From positions 22,421 through 86,420 of the forward strand of contig JADLBD010000279.1 in NCBI GenBank assembly GCA_020847975.1: DNA of 64,000 bases, given 5' to 3'. Shown here piece by piece: positions 27,153 to 36,307 of this stretch. The notes beneath the pieces are model-generated. The model saw nothing but the letters and a program-made list of their open reading frames with translations, searched no databases and was not told the origin of the DNA. This DNA is from Bryobacterales bacterium. Its GTDB lineage: Bacteria > Acidobacteriota > Terriglobia > Bryobacterales > Bryobacteraceae. How positions within the stretch are numbered: position 1 is the stretch's first letter; every line of letters starts with the position of its first letter. A program made the translations under genes and the position numbers.

Positions 27153-28490
27153 TTGCGCCGGACTGCGACGGCAAGACCTCCGCGCGGCATTGCGGTGGCG
27201 AGCATCAATTACCGTCTGAGCAGCGATGCGATTTTTCCCGCGCAGATTCAAGACTGCAAGGCGGCGGTTCGATTCCTGCGGGCGAATGCGGCGAAGTATA
27301 GGCTCGATCCGGAACGCATCGCGGTGATGGGCGATTCGGCCGGAGCGCACCTGGCCGCGCTATTGGCCACGACGAGCGACGTTACGATTTGGGACACGCC
27401 CGGCATGCCGAACGCGGCGGTTTCGAGCAAGGTGCTGGCACTGGTTGCGCTGGCTCCGCCGATCAGTGTCTTTGACGGTCCGGCAGAGCCGGCTCTGGCC
27501 AAGCTGTTGGGATGCGCGAGTGTTGCGGCATGTCCGGACAAAGTGAAGGAGGCGAGCCCGCTCGGCTACCTCACGCCGGACGATCCGCCGGTGCTGCTCT
27601 TGCAGGGGAGCGACGATCCGACCGTGGATCCGGAAAACGCCAGAATGTTCGCCGAGGCGCTGGTGCGCACAGGGGTGCCTGTCACCTATCGCGTGATGCC
27701 GGGAGCCGTGCATGTAGACGATCCGGCTTACCATTCGGCTCAAATCACAGGACTGGCGGCCGACTTCCTGGAGCGGATGATGAACGGACCACCGGCCTCG
27801 GGCGCGGCATCCGATTTCGAATTCGCGCGGTTTGCTCCCGATCAGTATATTGCGCTGTTCGGAGGCTATTTCGGGAATCAGCAGGTGCTGCCGGATCCGG
27901 GACCGCTACCGGCAACGCTGGACGGATTCTCGGTGGATGTCCGGGACAGTACCGGCGCGACACAGGAGGCAGGGTTGTTCGCGCTGCTGCCCGGACAATT
28001 GAATCTACTGCTCCCCGCGGGTCTTGCCGCGGGGACAGCAAGACTCACCGTGCTGCGGAACGGTCAAACGGAGAGAACCGAAGAGGTGAACATTGCAGAT
28101 GAGGCGCCGACACTATTCGCAACATACGTCAACGGCGCAGCGCTGGCGATTGGCCAGGCTATTTGGGTCGATGCGGCAGGGAAGCAACAGCAGCAATCCC
28201 TGGTGACCGAAAACGGATCGCAATTGCAGATGGCCGCGCTTCCCTTTTCGCAGGCTATGGGGCCAGTCACGGTGGTCCTGTACGGCACGGGGCTCGGAAC
28301 GGGGAAGAGCGTTGTGGCTTACCTGGGACACCTGAGGTTGCTGGTGGAATATGCCGGAAAGCAGGGGACGTATGAAGGGCTGGACCAATATAACATCGAG
28401 ATTCCGCATGAGGAAGAGGGTACGGGTCCGCAGACTTTGTCCATTAGTGTAGATGGCAATCCAGGCACGCCGGTGAGACTGCTGAATTGA
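27153..28490 (+). CDS. Alpha/beta hydrolase (esterase-like), apparently 5'-truncated, with Solibacter-type C-terminal domain
   Basis: The first ~215 residues are the C-terminal two thirds of a BD-FAE/HSL-like esterase: GIAVASINYRLSSDAIFPAQ, nucleophile elbow GDSAGAH, acid DDPTVDPENAR and histidine in PGAVHVDD. The expected N-terminal strand with the HGGG oxyanion motif is missing: the TTG start at 27153 precedes SINYR by only 16 residues, and upstream frames carry no such motif. Residues ~235-445 match the TIGR03437 Solibacter C-terminal domain in pattern (LFALLPGQLNLLLPAGLAAG, VVLYGTGLGTG). It could be the relic of a larger gene. No signal peptide is visible, consistent with loss of the start. 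Confidence 0.68.
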   Translation: MRRTATARPPRGIAVASINYRLSSDAIFPAQIQDCKAAVRFLRANAAKYRLDPERIAVMGDSAGAHLAALLATTSDVTIWDTPGMPNAAVSSKVLALVALAPPISVFDGPAEPALAKLLGCASVAACPDKVKEASPLGYLTPDDPPVLLLQGSDDPTVDPENARMFAEALVRTGVPVTYRVMPGAVHVDDPAYHSAQITGLAADFLERMMNGPPASGAASDFEFARFAPDQYIALFGGYFGNQQVLPDPGPLPATLDGFSVDVRDSTGATQEAGLFALLPGQLNLLLPAGLAAGTARLTVLRNGQTERTEEVNIADEAPTLFATYVNGAALAIGQAIWVDAAGKQQQQSLVTENGSQLQMAALPFSQAMGPVTVVLYGTGLGTGKSVVAYLGHLRLLVEYAGKQGTYEGLDQYNIEIPHEEEGTGPQTLSISVDGNPGTPVRLLN

Positions 28491-28536
28491 GCACTGTTCT
28501 GACAGAATCCTGACCTTACACGGAAGGTTCGACTGG

Positions 28537-29538
28537 TTACCGTCCCGTAAAGATGCTCTTCGGGATCATGGCGTGGACGCCGCGCTTTCCGTCCACGAGT
28601 TGGGTGATGCTGAAGTCCGCCGCGTCGCTGGCGAGGATATAGGCATTTTCGCGGGAGAGTTTGTAACGCTCGACTATGAGGCTGATCATTTCGCGCAGCG
28701 CGGTGCGGATGGCGGCGTCGAGATCTTCGTCGAAGCCCATGGTCATCAGGTGGGTGGGGGTTTCGGCGCGCGGCCAGAGCAAGCGCGGGCCTTTGCGCAC
28801 GGTGAAACGGAACACACCGGAGAGCACTGTTTCGAGAGCGCTGAGACAGACCTCTCCGTTTCCCTGGGCGGCGTGGGCGTCGCCCACAGAGAAGAGCGCG
28901 CCGCGGGTGTGGACGGGGATGTACAACGTAGTTCCCGCCACCAGTTCCTTGTTATCCAAATTGCCGGCGTGAATCCACGGTGGAGCGCTGCTGATGCGGC
29001 CCGAGCCTTCCGGCGGGGCGACGCCCATGATGCCGAAGAAGGGACGTAACGGGATCTCGACTCCGGGCGCGAAGCGGGCCACCATGCGCTTTTCGTCGAG
29101 CGGGGTGAGCTTGCGGTGTTCGTAGGGAAAATCCTGGGGGAGCACACCCAATCCGGGAAGGAATATGTTCAGCGCATAAGGCAGCCCGAGGCGGATGGAC
29201 TCGATGTGTACTTCCAGAGTGTCGCCAGGCTCCGCGCCCTCGATAAAGATTGGCCCTGTCAGGATGTGCGGTCCAGGCCCATGATCCTTGATTGCCCGGT
29301 GGATTTCGCGGCTGGCGGGATCGATTTGCGCGGCGGGGACGCCGGCGCGCTCGAGCGCTTCCGGGGTGTCGATCATTGCCGTGCGGATATCCACGGTGTC
29401 GCCTGAACGCACTCGCAGGACTGGGGGTTGGGCGGCATCGTAGTAGCCCCAGTGTACGGTGCTGGGAGTGGAACGCAGCGTATGCTGCTCCGCCGCCAAG
29501 GTGAACGGCGTAGCGAGCAGAATGAGGACCAGAAGCAT
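28537..29538 (-). CDS. Secreted acetamidase/formamidase family protein
   Basis: 333-residue member of the FmdA/AmdA family. An N-terminal signal peptide (MLLVLILLATPFTLAAEQ) sends it outside the cytoplasm, which is unusual for amidases of this family but common in the acidobacterial branch. Family motifs: TVHWGYYDAAQPPVL, DHGPGPHILTGPIFIEGAEP, GDTLEVHIESI, GIMGVAPP, HAGNLDNKEL, and GDAHAAQGNGEVCLSALET, where H and E residues are typical metal or catalytic positions. ATG 29538 gives the signal peptide; an earlier start at 29574 adds 12 charged residues and is unlikely. Short amides or formamide are typical substrates; the true one here is unknown. Confidence 0.88.
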   Translation of the reverse strand: MLLVLILLATPFTLAAEQHTLRSTPSTVHWGYYDAAQPPVLRVRSGDTVDIRTAMIDTPEALERAGVPAAQIDPASREIHRAIKDHGPGPHILTGPIFIEGAEPGDTLEVHIESIRLGLPYALNIFLPGLGVLPQDFPYEHRKLTPLDEKRMVARFAPGVEIPLRPFFGIMGVAPPEGSGRISSAPPWIHAGNLDNKELVAGTTLYIPVHTRGALFSVGDAHAAQGNGEVCLSALETVLSGVFRFTVRKGPRLLWPRAETPTHLMTMGFDEDLDAAIRTALREMISLIVERYKLSRENAYILASDAADFSITQLVDGKRGVHAMIPKSIFTGR

Positions 29539-29730
29539 GGTTGATTCTAACCCATGAGGGCGGCCAGTCCGCACAGGCAGGGATCGCTGGCCAGAACCGG
29601 CCGGGTCCCTATCGGTAGCGAGCCAGGCCGCCTGTCCTATTTTTCGTCTCGCTCCAATTGTCTACTGCCAGCGCGCCGAAGGCGCCGGCGCCTGCGATGA
29701 TGGAGGTATGAGGGGCGAGAGCGGAGTACC

Positions 29731-30618
29731 ATGAGCCCCGCCGCGTACAAGGCGAGGTACGAGCACTTGCAGGTTCCGCTGGCGAACGGCGGGACGGTGG
29801 AAATGCGTGTGAACCAGTACCGGCTGAGGGGGCTTCCGGGGCACGATGTAGACGAGGCCGCATTGAAGGCCTTCCTCGAGGCCTTACGCAAGCACCATGT
29901 GGATATGGAACTGCGTGTGGATCCCGGCGCGCGGGGTTTTCGGATTCTGCACCGGAACCGGGATAGTTCCTTCCGGGTGACGGAGCAAACGGTGACGGGC
30001 CCGGAGAAGGTGAAGGCGGATTTTCTGGAGAAGCTCTCAGTGATGGCGCGGTACGTGTTTGTGGGGAAAGGCGCGCCGGAGCATTGCCAGATCGTGCTGC
30101 AACTGGTGGATCACTGGAAACTCGCGCCGGACGGGTTGCAGATTTACGCCGATAACGCGCTGGGGCTCGATTGCAACGGATTTGTCGGCAACTACTTGTG
30201 GCACGCCAGCCACCAGCAGGATTGGGGCAGTCTCGGAATCAGCAGGCACCAGGAAGGCCCGGATGTCTCGATCGACGGGTATTTCGACCGCAGGAGAGCG
30301 ATCCGGAAATGGGAGGACCTGAATCCGGCCCACTCGTACATTATGGGGAAGGTGGACGATGCAGGGCATGTAATACCGGGAGGGAGCGTGCGGAATGCCG
30401 GGCATATCGTCATTACGGAACCGGGACGGATCCGGCAGGGGAGCGGAGCGCAACCACCGGCGGTGTGGGCGGTGGAGTCCACGGCGGCGCACAATCCGGG
30501 ATTGTGGGAAAGCTGGTATAGCTTCCTGGGCGTGGACCGAGCCGGGGACTTTACGATCCGGCGGGAGGATATGATCGCGGGGCATCAGGTGATGAAGTTC
30601 CGGATCGCGCCAGTGTAG
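29731..30618 (+). CDS. Protein with NlpC/P60-like Cys-His motifs
   Basis: Unrecognised 295-residue protein with a possible cysteine-peptidase core. GLDCNGFVGNYLWH (about residue 148-161) matches the NlpC/P60-like D-C-x-G-F pattern, and NAGHIVITEPGR (~224-235) supplies a candidate histidine, placed as expected for this fold. The N-terminal half is helical and basic with HVDMELRVDPG and FRILHRNRDSSFRVTEQ. No signal peptide is evident. The gene stands alone, divergent from the amidase and convergent with the efflux operon, and ends in a hairpin-rich region. Cell-wall amidase or transglutaminase-like activity is possible but not shown. Confidence 0.62.
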   Translation: MSPAAYKARYEHLQVPLANGGTVEMRVNQYRLRGLPGHDVDEAALKAFLEALRKHHVDMELRVDPGARGFRILHRNRDSSFRVTEQTVTGPEKVKADFLEKLSVMARYVFVGKGAPEHCQIVLQLVDHWKLAPDGLQIYADNALGLDCNGFVGNYLWHASHQQDWGSLGISRHQEGPDVSIDGYFDRRRAIRKWEDLNPAHSYIMGKVDDAGHVIPGGSVRNAGHIVITEPGRIRQGSGAQPPAVWAVESTAAHNPGLWESWYSFLGVDRAGDFTIRREDMIAGHQVMKFRIAPV

Positions 30619-30649
30619 CGGGCGCCGGCCGAAACAATGGTGTTCAGTT

Positions 30650-30747
30650 CCACGAGGGTTCGTCGTGGTTCAGATCCACGCCGAGACCGGGACTAGAACA
30701 GAGTGATTTGGGATTGGCCAGGGGGGCGTCCCGATGAGTCGGGACGC
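30650..30747. terminator. Two hairpins between convergent genes
   Basis: CCACGA (30650-30655) pairs with TCGTGG (30663-30668), and a perfect nine-base stem GCGTCCCGA/TCGGGACGC with a four-base loop lies at 30726-30747. They separate the C/H-dyad gene and the convergent RND pump gene. No U-run follows, so termination is plausible but not certain. Confidence 0.5.
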
Positions 30748-30775
30748 GGCAGGCAGGAGTGGCCCGCGCCACGTG

Positions 30776-33700
30776 TTATCGGCGGCGGGCGGCGAGGTAG
30801 TACATTCCGGGGAGGGCGAGGAGGGTGAGGAGGAGGGTGGAGAGGAGGCCGCCGACGAGGACGGTGGCGAGGGGGCGTTGGACATCGGAGCCGATGCTGG
30901 TGGCGCGGGCGGCGGGGACCATGCCGAGCAGGGCGACGAGGATCATCATGAGGACGGGACGCATCTGGTTCCGGGCTCCTTCGATGACCGACTGGAGCAG
31001 GGGCGCGCCGGGCTCATCGACGCGGCGGCGGTTGATTTCCGAGACGACCAGCACGCCGCTCATAACGGCCACGCCGAAGAGAGAAATGAAGCCGACGGCC
31101 GCCGAGACGCTGAGGTTGATGCCGCGAAGATAGAGGAAGACAATGCCGCCGACGAGGGAGAAGGGGACGTTCATGAGCACGAGGCCGGCGTAAACTGGAT
31201 TGCCGAAGGTGAAGAACAGAAGGGCATAGATGATGGCGATGGTGATGGGGAGGATGATGGAGAGGCGCTTACGGGCGCGGTCGAGGTTTTCGAACTGGCC
31301 GCCCCAGGAGACTTTATAGCCCTGGGGAAGGCGGATTTCGCGATGGAAGCGGGCCTGTGCGTCGTTGACGAAGCTGCCCTGGTCGCGGCCGCGGATGTTG
31401 GTGCGAACGGTGATCTGGCGCTGGTTTTCGCGGCGGGCGATGATGCTCGCGCCGTCGACGGTCTGGATCTCGGCGAGTTGGGACAGAGGGACGCGGCCGC
31501 CTTCGCGGGTGGGGACGAGGATGTTGGCGATGGCGGTGGTATCGGTGCGGGCGGAGGGGATGTAGCGAACGGTGACGTCGAAGCGGCGCTCGCCTTCAAA
31601 CACGGTGCTGACAGTGCGGCCCCCGATGGCCATCTCGATGACTTCCTGGACATCTTTGACGTTGATGCCGTAGCGGGCAACTTGCTGGCGGTTGACGCGG
31701 ATCCGCAACTGGGACTGGTCGCTTTCCTGTTCGAGAGCGGAATCGGCGGCTCCGGGGACCTGTTTGATCATTTTCAGAGTTTGAGCGGCCAAACTCCGGA
31801 GTTGGACGAGGTCGGGGCCGGAGAAGATGACGGCGAGGTCGGCGGCGGAGCCGGTGACGGCTTCGGTGACGTTGTCGATGATGGGTTGGGTGAAGCTGAA
31901 GGCGGCTCCAGGGATGTCGTTGCGGAGCCTTTTCGCGAGTTCCTCGACGAGATCGGCTTTGCGCTTTCCCTTCTGCCAGGTGTCATAGGGCTTCAAGGCG
32001 ACGAAGATTTCGTTGCGGTTGGGGCCGTAAGGGTCGGTGCCGGAGTCATTGCGGCCGGTTTGCGAGCTGACGAGCTTCACTTCCGGCGATTGCTCGATGA
32101 CGCGGCGGATGCGGGCCGCGACTTCGGCGGATTTGCTGAGGGAGATGCCGGGGGGGAGGTTGGCGCGCACCCAGATGACGCCCTCATCGAGTTGGGGGAG
32201 GAACTCCGAGCCAAGGCGCGTGCCGAGTCCGAAAGCGCCGGCGACGATGAGGGCGGCGAGGCCGACGGTGAGAACGGGACGGCGCAGGGTGACGCCGAGG
32301 GCGGCTTCATAGAGACGCTGCATCCAGCCGAGCATGGGGTTTTCCCAGGCCTTGACGCCGTTGCGGAAGAGGTAGGTAGCGAGGACGGGGACGAGGGTGA
32401 GGGCTAGCAGAAGGGAACCGAGCAGGGCGTAGCAGATGGTGAAGGCCATGGGGGTAAACAGGCGCCGTTCGACGCGCTCGAGGGTGAACAGCGGGATGTA
32501 GGCGGAGATGATGATGAGCAGGGAGAAAAAGATGGGGCGCTCGACTTCGAGGGCGGCGTCGCGAATGACGTCCATGACGCCGGCGCCGGGGTGGTGTTTG
32601 CGGTGCTCCGTAAGGTGGTGGACGACGTGCTCGACCATGACCAATGTGCCGTCGACGATGATGCCGAAGTCGAGCGCGCCGAGGCTGAGCAGGTTGGCGG
32701 GGATGCCGGAGAAATTCATGCACACGAAGGCGAACAGGAGAGAAAGCGGGATGACGACGGCGGTGAGCAGGGCCGCCTGGAGGGAGCCAAGGAAAAGGAT
32801 GAGCACGAGCAGGACGATGGCCAAGCCTTCGAGAAGCGTGTGCTGGACGGTGTGAAAGGTGGTATTGACCAGTTCGGTGCGGTCATAGATGGGGCGAATC
32901 TTCGCGCCCTGCATGCGGCTGTCGTGGTTGAGATCCTCGACGGCCTGATGCACACCGTCGAGGACGTCGGAGGGGTTCTCGCCGCGCCGCATGAGGACAA
33001 TGCCTTCGACAGCGTCGTTCTGGCTGCCGATGCCGAAGATGCCCGTCTGGGGCGCGGCTCCGAACTGGACGATCCCGATGTCGCGGACGAAGACGGGGAC
33101 CCCTTTTGCTTCGCTCACGACGATGTTGTTGATGTCGTCGAGGGAATGCACGAGTCCGACGCCGCGGATGACCATGGATTGCTGCTTATTGTCGAGGAGG
33201 GCTCCGCCGGCGTTCTGGTTATTGGCGCTGACGGAGGAGGCGATCTGGCCGATGGAGAGGTTGTACTTGGAGAGCGCGAGGGGGTCGACCTCGATCTGGT
33301 ATTGCTTGATGAGGCCGCCGAAGGGGACGACGTCGGCAATGCCGGAGGCCTGGAGGAATCGCGGGGTGACGACCCAGTCATTGAGTTCGCGAAGTTTCTG
33401 GGCATCGAGGGGGCCCTCGAGGACGTAGCGGTAGAGTTCGCCGATGGGCGTGGAAAGGGGTCCGAGGGAGGGAGTCACACCGTCGGGCAAATCGGCGTCA
33501 CGGAGTTTTTCGAGCACCACCTGGCGGGCGAAGTAGTCGTCGGTGCCGAAGGCGAAGGTCAACTCGACCACGGAGAGTCCGAAGATGGTGCGGGAGCGGC
33601 GGGCGATGACGTTGGGGACGGAGTTGAGGGCGCGTTCGATGGGGACGGTGACCTGCTGTTCCACCTCTTCGGAGGCGCGGCCGGGAAAGAGCGTGACCAC

Positions 33701-33844
33701 CACGGCCTGTGTGTCGGAGATGTCGGGGTAGGCCTCGATTTTGAGTTGCAGAAAGGCCCAGATTCCCAACCCGATCAAGGAAAGCGCAAGCAGGATCGTA
33801 ATGAAGCGCTGGCGCAGAGCGAAGCGCAGAAGTAACGCAGTCAA
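30776..33844 (-). CDS. CzcA/CusA-type heavy-metal RND efflux pump
   Basis: 1022-residue inner-membrane proton-driven pump of the heavy-metal efflux (HME) class. TM1 is at the start (RFITILLALSLIGLGIWAFL), followed by AYPDISDTQAVVVTLFPGRA and the HME signature STPIGELYRYVLEG. The proton-relay helix reads GALDFGIIVDGTLVMVEHVV, the HME form with a single aspartate pair, rather than the DD of AcrB. The pump ejects cations such as Cu, Ag, Zn, Co or Cd with the adjacent adaptor; the exact metal cannot be read. The adaptor gene ends five bases upstream, so the two are cotranscribed behind the ECF sigma and anti-sigma genes. Confidence 0.95.
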   Translation of the reverse strand: MTALLLRFALRQRFITILLALSLIGLGIWAFLQLKIEAYPDISDTQAVVVTLFPGRASEEVEQQVTVPIERALNSVPNVIARRSRTIFGLSVVELTFAFGTDDYFARQVVLEKLRDADLPDGVTPSLGPLSTPIGELYRYVLEGPLDAQKLRELNDWVVTPRFLQASGIADVVPFGGLIKQYQIEVDPLALSKYNLSIGQIASSVSANNQNAGGALLDNKQQSMVIRGVGLVHSLDDINNIVVSEAKGVPVFVRDIGIVQFGAAPQTGIFGIGSQNDAVEGIVLMRRGENPSDVLDGVHQAVEDLNHDSRMQGAKIRPIYDRTELVNTTFHTVQHTLLEGLAIVLLVLILFLGSLQAALLTAVVIPLSLLFAFVCMNFSGIPANLLSLGALDFGIIVDGTLVMVEHVVHHLTEHRKHHPGAGVMDVIRDAALEVERPIFFSLLIIISAYIPLFTLERVERRLFTPMAFTICYALLGSLLLALTLVPVLATYLFRNGVKAWENPMLGWMQRLYEAALGVTLRRPVLTVGLAALIVAGAFGLGTRLGSEFLPQLDEGVIWVRANLPPGISLSKSAEVAARIRRVIEQSPEVKLVSSQTGRNDSGTDPYGPNRNEIFVALKPYDTWQKGKRKADLVEELAKRLRNDIPGAAFSFTQPIIDNVTEAVTGSAADLAVIFSGPDLVQLRSLAAQTLKMIKQVPGAADSALEQESDQSQLRIRVNRQQVARYGINVKDVQEVIEMAIGGRTVSTVFEGERRFDVTVRYIPSARTDTTAIANILVPTREGGRVPLSQLAEIQTVDGASIIARRENQRQITVRTNIRGRDQGSFVNDAQARFHREIRLPQGYKVSWGGQFENLDRARKRLSIILPITIAIIYALLFFTFGNPVYAGLVLMNVPFSLVGGIVFLYLRGINLSVSAAVGFISLFGVAVMSGVLVVSEINRRRVDEPGAPLLQSVIEGARNQMRPVLMMILVALLGMVPAARATSIGSDVQRPLATVLVGGLLSTLLLTLLALPGMYYLAARRR

Positions 33845-33848
33845 ACCG

Positions 33849-35012
33849 TCAGAGCCCTTTCAGCAGCATCACACCATCCACCACCACGGACTGGCCGGGC
33901 CGCAGTCCATCGAGAACAGGAAGATTGCCGTCGACCGGATTTCCCACACGCACAGGGGTCATGCGGAAGACGCCGGGGCTGAGCTGCACATAAACCACGT
34001 TCTGCCCGTCTCCCTGGATAACGGCGCCCGAGGGCACTACAGGCCGCTGGACCACGCTCTCGACGTGGCGGATGCGGCCAAACATCTCGGGGCGGAGCCT
34101 TCCGCTCGAGTTGTCCACCTCGGCGCGGACTTTGACCGTTCGCGTCTGCGGGTCCATCACGTCGGCAATCTGTCTGACGCGTGCGATGAATTTTTCATTG
34201 GGGTAGGCGGCCAATTCGATCTCGATCCGCTCGCCGACCTGGATGAAGCGGATGGAAGTTTCGGGCACATCGGAGGCGACCCAGACGGTGCGCAGGTCCG
34301 CGATGGTCATGAGCGCCTGGCTGGTGTCATTACGAAATTCGCCGGGAGCGACGTTGACCTCGAGGATCTTGCCGGCAATGGGGGCGCGGACGATGACGTG
34401 CTGGCCGAAGTTGCCCGGTTTCAGCCCGAGGATCTCGAGGCGGCGCAAGGCCTGCTGGGTGGCGGCTTCGGCCTGATCGAGGGCGGTGACCGCCTGGGTG
34501 CGGGCGTTTTCCGCGTTGAGGACTTCTTTTTGGGCGACGGCTTGGTGGGCGAAGAGATCGCGGATACGGTCGAGGTCGGCCTGGGATTTGAGCAGATTGG
34601 CCTTGGCCTGGGTGACGGCGGCAGACGCCTGGAGATGGGCGGACATGGCGGCGTCGGCATCCGGGCTTTCCACTTCGAGCAGCGGCTGGCCTTCGGTGAC
34701 GGCGTCGCCGAGGCGCGCGAGGACTTTCGTGACGCGTCCCGCAACGGGCAGGACGACGCGTGAAACGCGGTTCGGATTGACTTCGATCTTACCGGGCGCC
34801 ACGACCTCGTCGGTGGGGACATCGGCGAGTTTGACTTCCGCTACACGAATCTCCTGAAGTTTCGGGGAGTCAGGCGGCAAGGTGACTTCGCCGGGTTTTG
34901 TGGCGGGGGGGTTGGGCTGGGGGCTGCTGTGCGCCTCGGTGGGCTCATTGCAGCCGATAGCGGATAAGAGCAGAAGCGTCACACCAAGAGCGCAGAAGCC
35001 GCGGATCATCAC
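33849..35012 (-). CDS. RND periplasmic adaptor (CusB/CzcB-like) lipoprotein
   Basis: 387-residue membrane-fusion protein. A lipobox LSAIGC puts the acylated cysteine near residue 21, so it is anchored as a lipoprotein. Family features: hairpin helices between QASAAVTQAKANLLKSQAD and EVLNAENARTQAV, lipoyl halves (VVLPVAGRVTKVLARLGDAV, VIVRAPIAGKILEVNVAPG), and VWVASDVPETSIRFIQVG. It connects the inner-membrane pump to an outer-membrane channel; the nearest channel gene is the TolC homologue at 36304. It lies five bases before the pump gene and 47 after the anti-sigma gene on the same strand. Confidence 0.93.
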   Translation of the reverse strand: MMIRGFCALGVTLLLLSAIGCNEPTEAHSSPQPNPPATKPGEVTLPPDSPKLQEIRVAEVKLADVPTDEVVAPGKIEVNPNRVSRVVLPVAGRVTKVLARLGDAVTEGQPLLEVESPDADAAMSAHLQASAAVTQAKANLLKSQADLDRIRDLFAHQAVAQKEVLNAENARTQAVTALDQAEAATQQALRRLEILGLKPGNFGQHVIVRAPIAGKILEVNVAPGEFRNDTSQALMTIADLRTVWVASDVPETSIRFIQVGERIEIELAAYPNEKFIARVRQIADVMDPQTRTVKVRAEVDNSSGRLRPEMFGRIRHVESVVQRPVVPSGAVIQGDGQNVVYVQLSPGVFRMTPVRVGNPVDGNLPVLDGLRPGQSVVVDGVMLLKGL

Positions 35013-35059
35013 TTTGATGATCCTATTTCCGGGGCTGGGGAGCGGATAGCCCGCAAAGG

Positions 35060-35353
35060 CTAAGCCTCACGCCCGTTTTTTAGGACCCCTTTTTCCGCGT
35101 TCCGTTCGCGGCTAAACTTCTGATATGCCAAGCGCAGATCGGAGATAGCGTGGCCGGGCAAGGGGGCCGGTTTTTCCTCTTCCTGGAGATCCTTGCACAA
35201 CTCCATGGTTTTGCGCAGACTTTCGACAAACTGCACGCAAGGCGGGCAGGCGCCGATGTGCTCATCGATCTGATCGCACATATCCGCGGGCAACTGGCGG
35301 TCGAGATATTCCGACAGTTTTTCGAAGATCTCCTTGCATTCGAGCTTTGTCAT
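35060..35353 (-). CDS. Zinc-finger anti-sigma factor
   Basis: 97-residue soluble anti-sigma factor of the zf-HC2 type. The zinc-binding pattern is CKEIFEKLSEYLDRQL followed by IDEHIGACPPCVQF, matching H-x3-C-x2-C, with an earlier cysteine near residue 6. No membrane segment, so it should sense a cytoplasmic signal, as ZAS-type factors can do with redox or metals. It overlaps the sigma gene by four bases (35350-35353), the usual arrangement for co-translated sigma/anti-sigma pairs, and precedes the efflux genes. A free zinc-cysteine site suits sensing of a metal or oxidant the pumps remove. Confidence 0.9.
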   Translation of the reverse strand: MTKLECKEIFEKLSEYLDRQLPADMCDQIDEHIGACPPCVQFVESLRKTMELCKDLQEEEKPAPLPGHAISDLRLAYQKFSRERNAEKGVLKNGREA

Positions 35354-36039
35354 GGCCTCACCCCTGCCAGCAGTTGCGCATCCAGCCTCTGGCGGAGCAT
35401 GAGGCGCGCGCGGTGGAGGCGGGTTTTCACCACGTCCGCGCTCACGCCCAGAACCTCCGCCGTTTCCTCGGTTGACAGTTCTTCGACGTCCCGCAGCAGC
35501 AGGGTGCTCCTGTAGAGATCCGGAAGATCGCCAATGGCCTCACGCAGCATGTTGCGCAGTTCGCCTTTCATTGCCAGAGTATCCGGCAAACCTTTCCAGT
35601 CGGCGATTTCGATGCGCCTGCCTCCGCCGTCATCTTTGAAGGACGGCATCAACTGGTCCAGGGAAATCTCCTCCTCAGGCGCGTAGATGCTTTTGCGGCG
35701 CTTCATGTAACAGACATTGCGGGCGATGCGGAAGACCCACGGGCGGACTTTCTCGGGCTCGCGCAACTGGGCGAGGTTTTCGAAGACCTTGAGGAGAGTC
35801 TCCTGGGCCACTTCTTCGGCGTCCTCACGCTGACCGCAGGTGAGGTAGGTATATTGAAACAGCTTTGTCTGGAAAGCCGTGACAAACGGCTCGAAGGCGG
35901 ACTCGTCGCCGGCCATGAGGCGGCGGGCGAGTTCGACCTCTTTATTAGGGGCGGGGTTCCGCCGGTCTACAGATTCCGCGCCGCCATCCTGGGACTGCGG
36001 ACGGAGCGGCCTGGCCGGCGCTTCCATGTTTCCAGACAT
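35350..36039 (-). CDS. ECF-type RNA polymerase sigma factor
   Basis: 229-residue sigma-70-family factor of the extracytoplasmic-function type. Region 2 is clear (ESAFEPFVTAFQTKLFQYTY, DAEEVAQETLLKVFENL, RPWVFRIARNVCYMKRR), and region 4 reads DLYRSTLLLRDVEELSTEET then GVSADVVKTRLHRARLML, a helix-turn-helix for the -35 element. The N-terminal ~40 residues are a variable extension. ATG 36039 starts 79 bases from the divergent DUF2892 gene, so it likely controls the shared region. It is followed by its anti-sigma gene and then the CusA-type pump genes. Confidence 0.94.
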   Translation of the reverse strand: MSGNMEAPARPLRPQSQDGGAESVDRRNPAPNKEVELARRLMAGDESAFEPFVTAFQTKLFQYTYLTCGQREDAEEVAQETLLKVFENLAQLREPEKVRPWVFRIARNVCYMKRRKSIYAPEEEISLDQLMPSFKDDGGGRRIEIADWKGLPDTLAMKGELRNMLREAIGDLPDLYRSTLLLRDVEELSTEETAEVLGVSADVVKTRLHRARLMLRQRLDAQLLAGVRP

Positions 36040-36118
36040 AGTATTCTCTTTGATCGTAGCAAGCGGCTGTCACCTGCCGCGCAGAAGATGCATCATGCCT
36101 CATGAAAGGAGATCCGCA

Positions 36119-36307
36119 ATGAACGTCGACCGATACCTGCGAATGATCGCGGGCGCCTTCGTCATGGCCAGCCTCGCTCTGGGTTATTGGGTACATCCCG
36201 GGTGGTACCTGTTTACGGCATTCGTCGGACTGAACATGTTTCAGTCCGCGTTTACGAACTGGTGCCCGATGATGACCTTGCTCCGCAAGCTGGGTGTCCG
36301 CCCATGA
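36119..36307 (+). CDS. DUF2892 inner-membrane protein
   Basis: 62-residue membrane protein with one long or two short hydrophobic segments (RMIAGAFVMASLALGYWV, WYLFTAFVGLNMFQSAF), ending with NWCPMMTLLRKLGV. This is the DUF2892 pattern, seen beside rhodanese and efflux genes; the CPM motif near the C-terminus is typical and may bind a metal or react as a thiol. Start chosen at ATG 36119, with AAAGGAG at 36104-36110. It leads the rightward efflux operon: its stop overlaps the TolC start by four bases (ATGA). Confidence 0.88.
   Translation: MNVDRYLRMIAGAFVMASLALGYWVHPGWYLFTAFVGLNMFQSAFTNWCPMMTLLRKLGVRP

Noticed and set aside
30734..32407. 557-codon plus-strand frame opposite the CusA-type pump
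   Set aside because: Composed of Asp/Gly/Ala runs reflecting codon bias on the other strand, with no motif.
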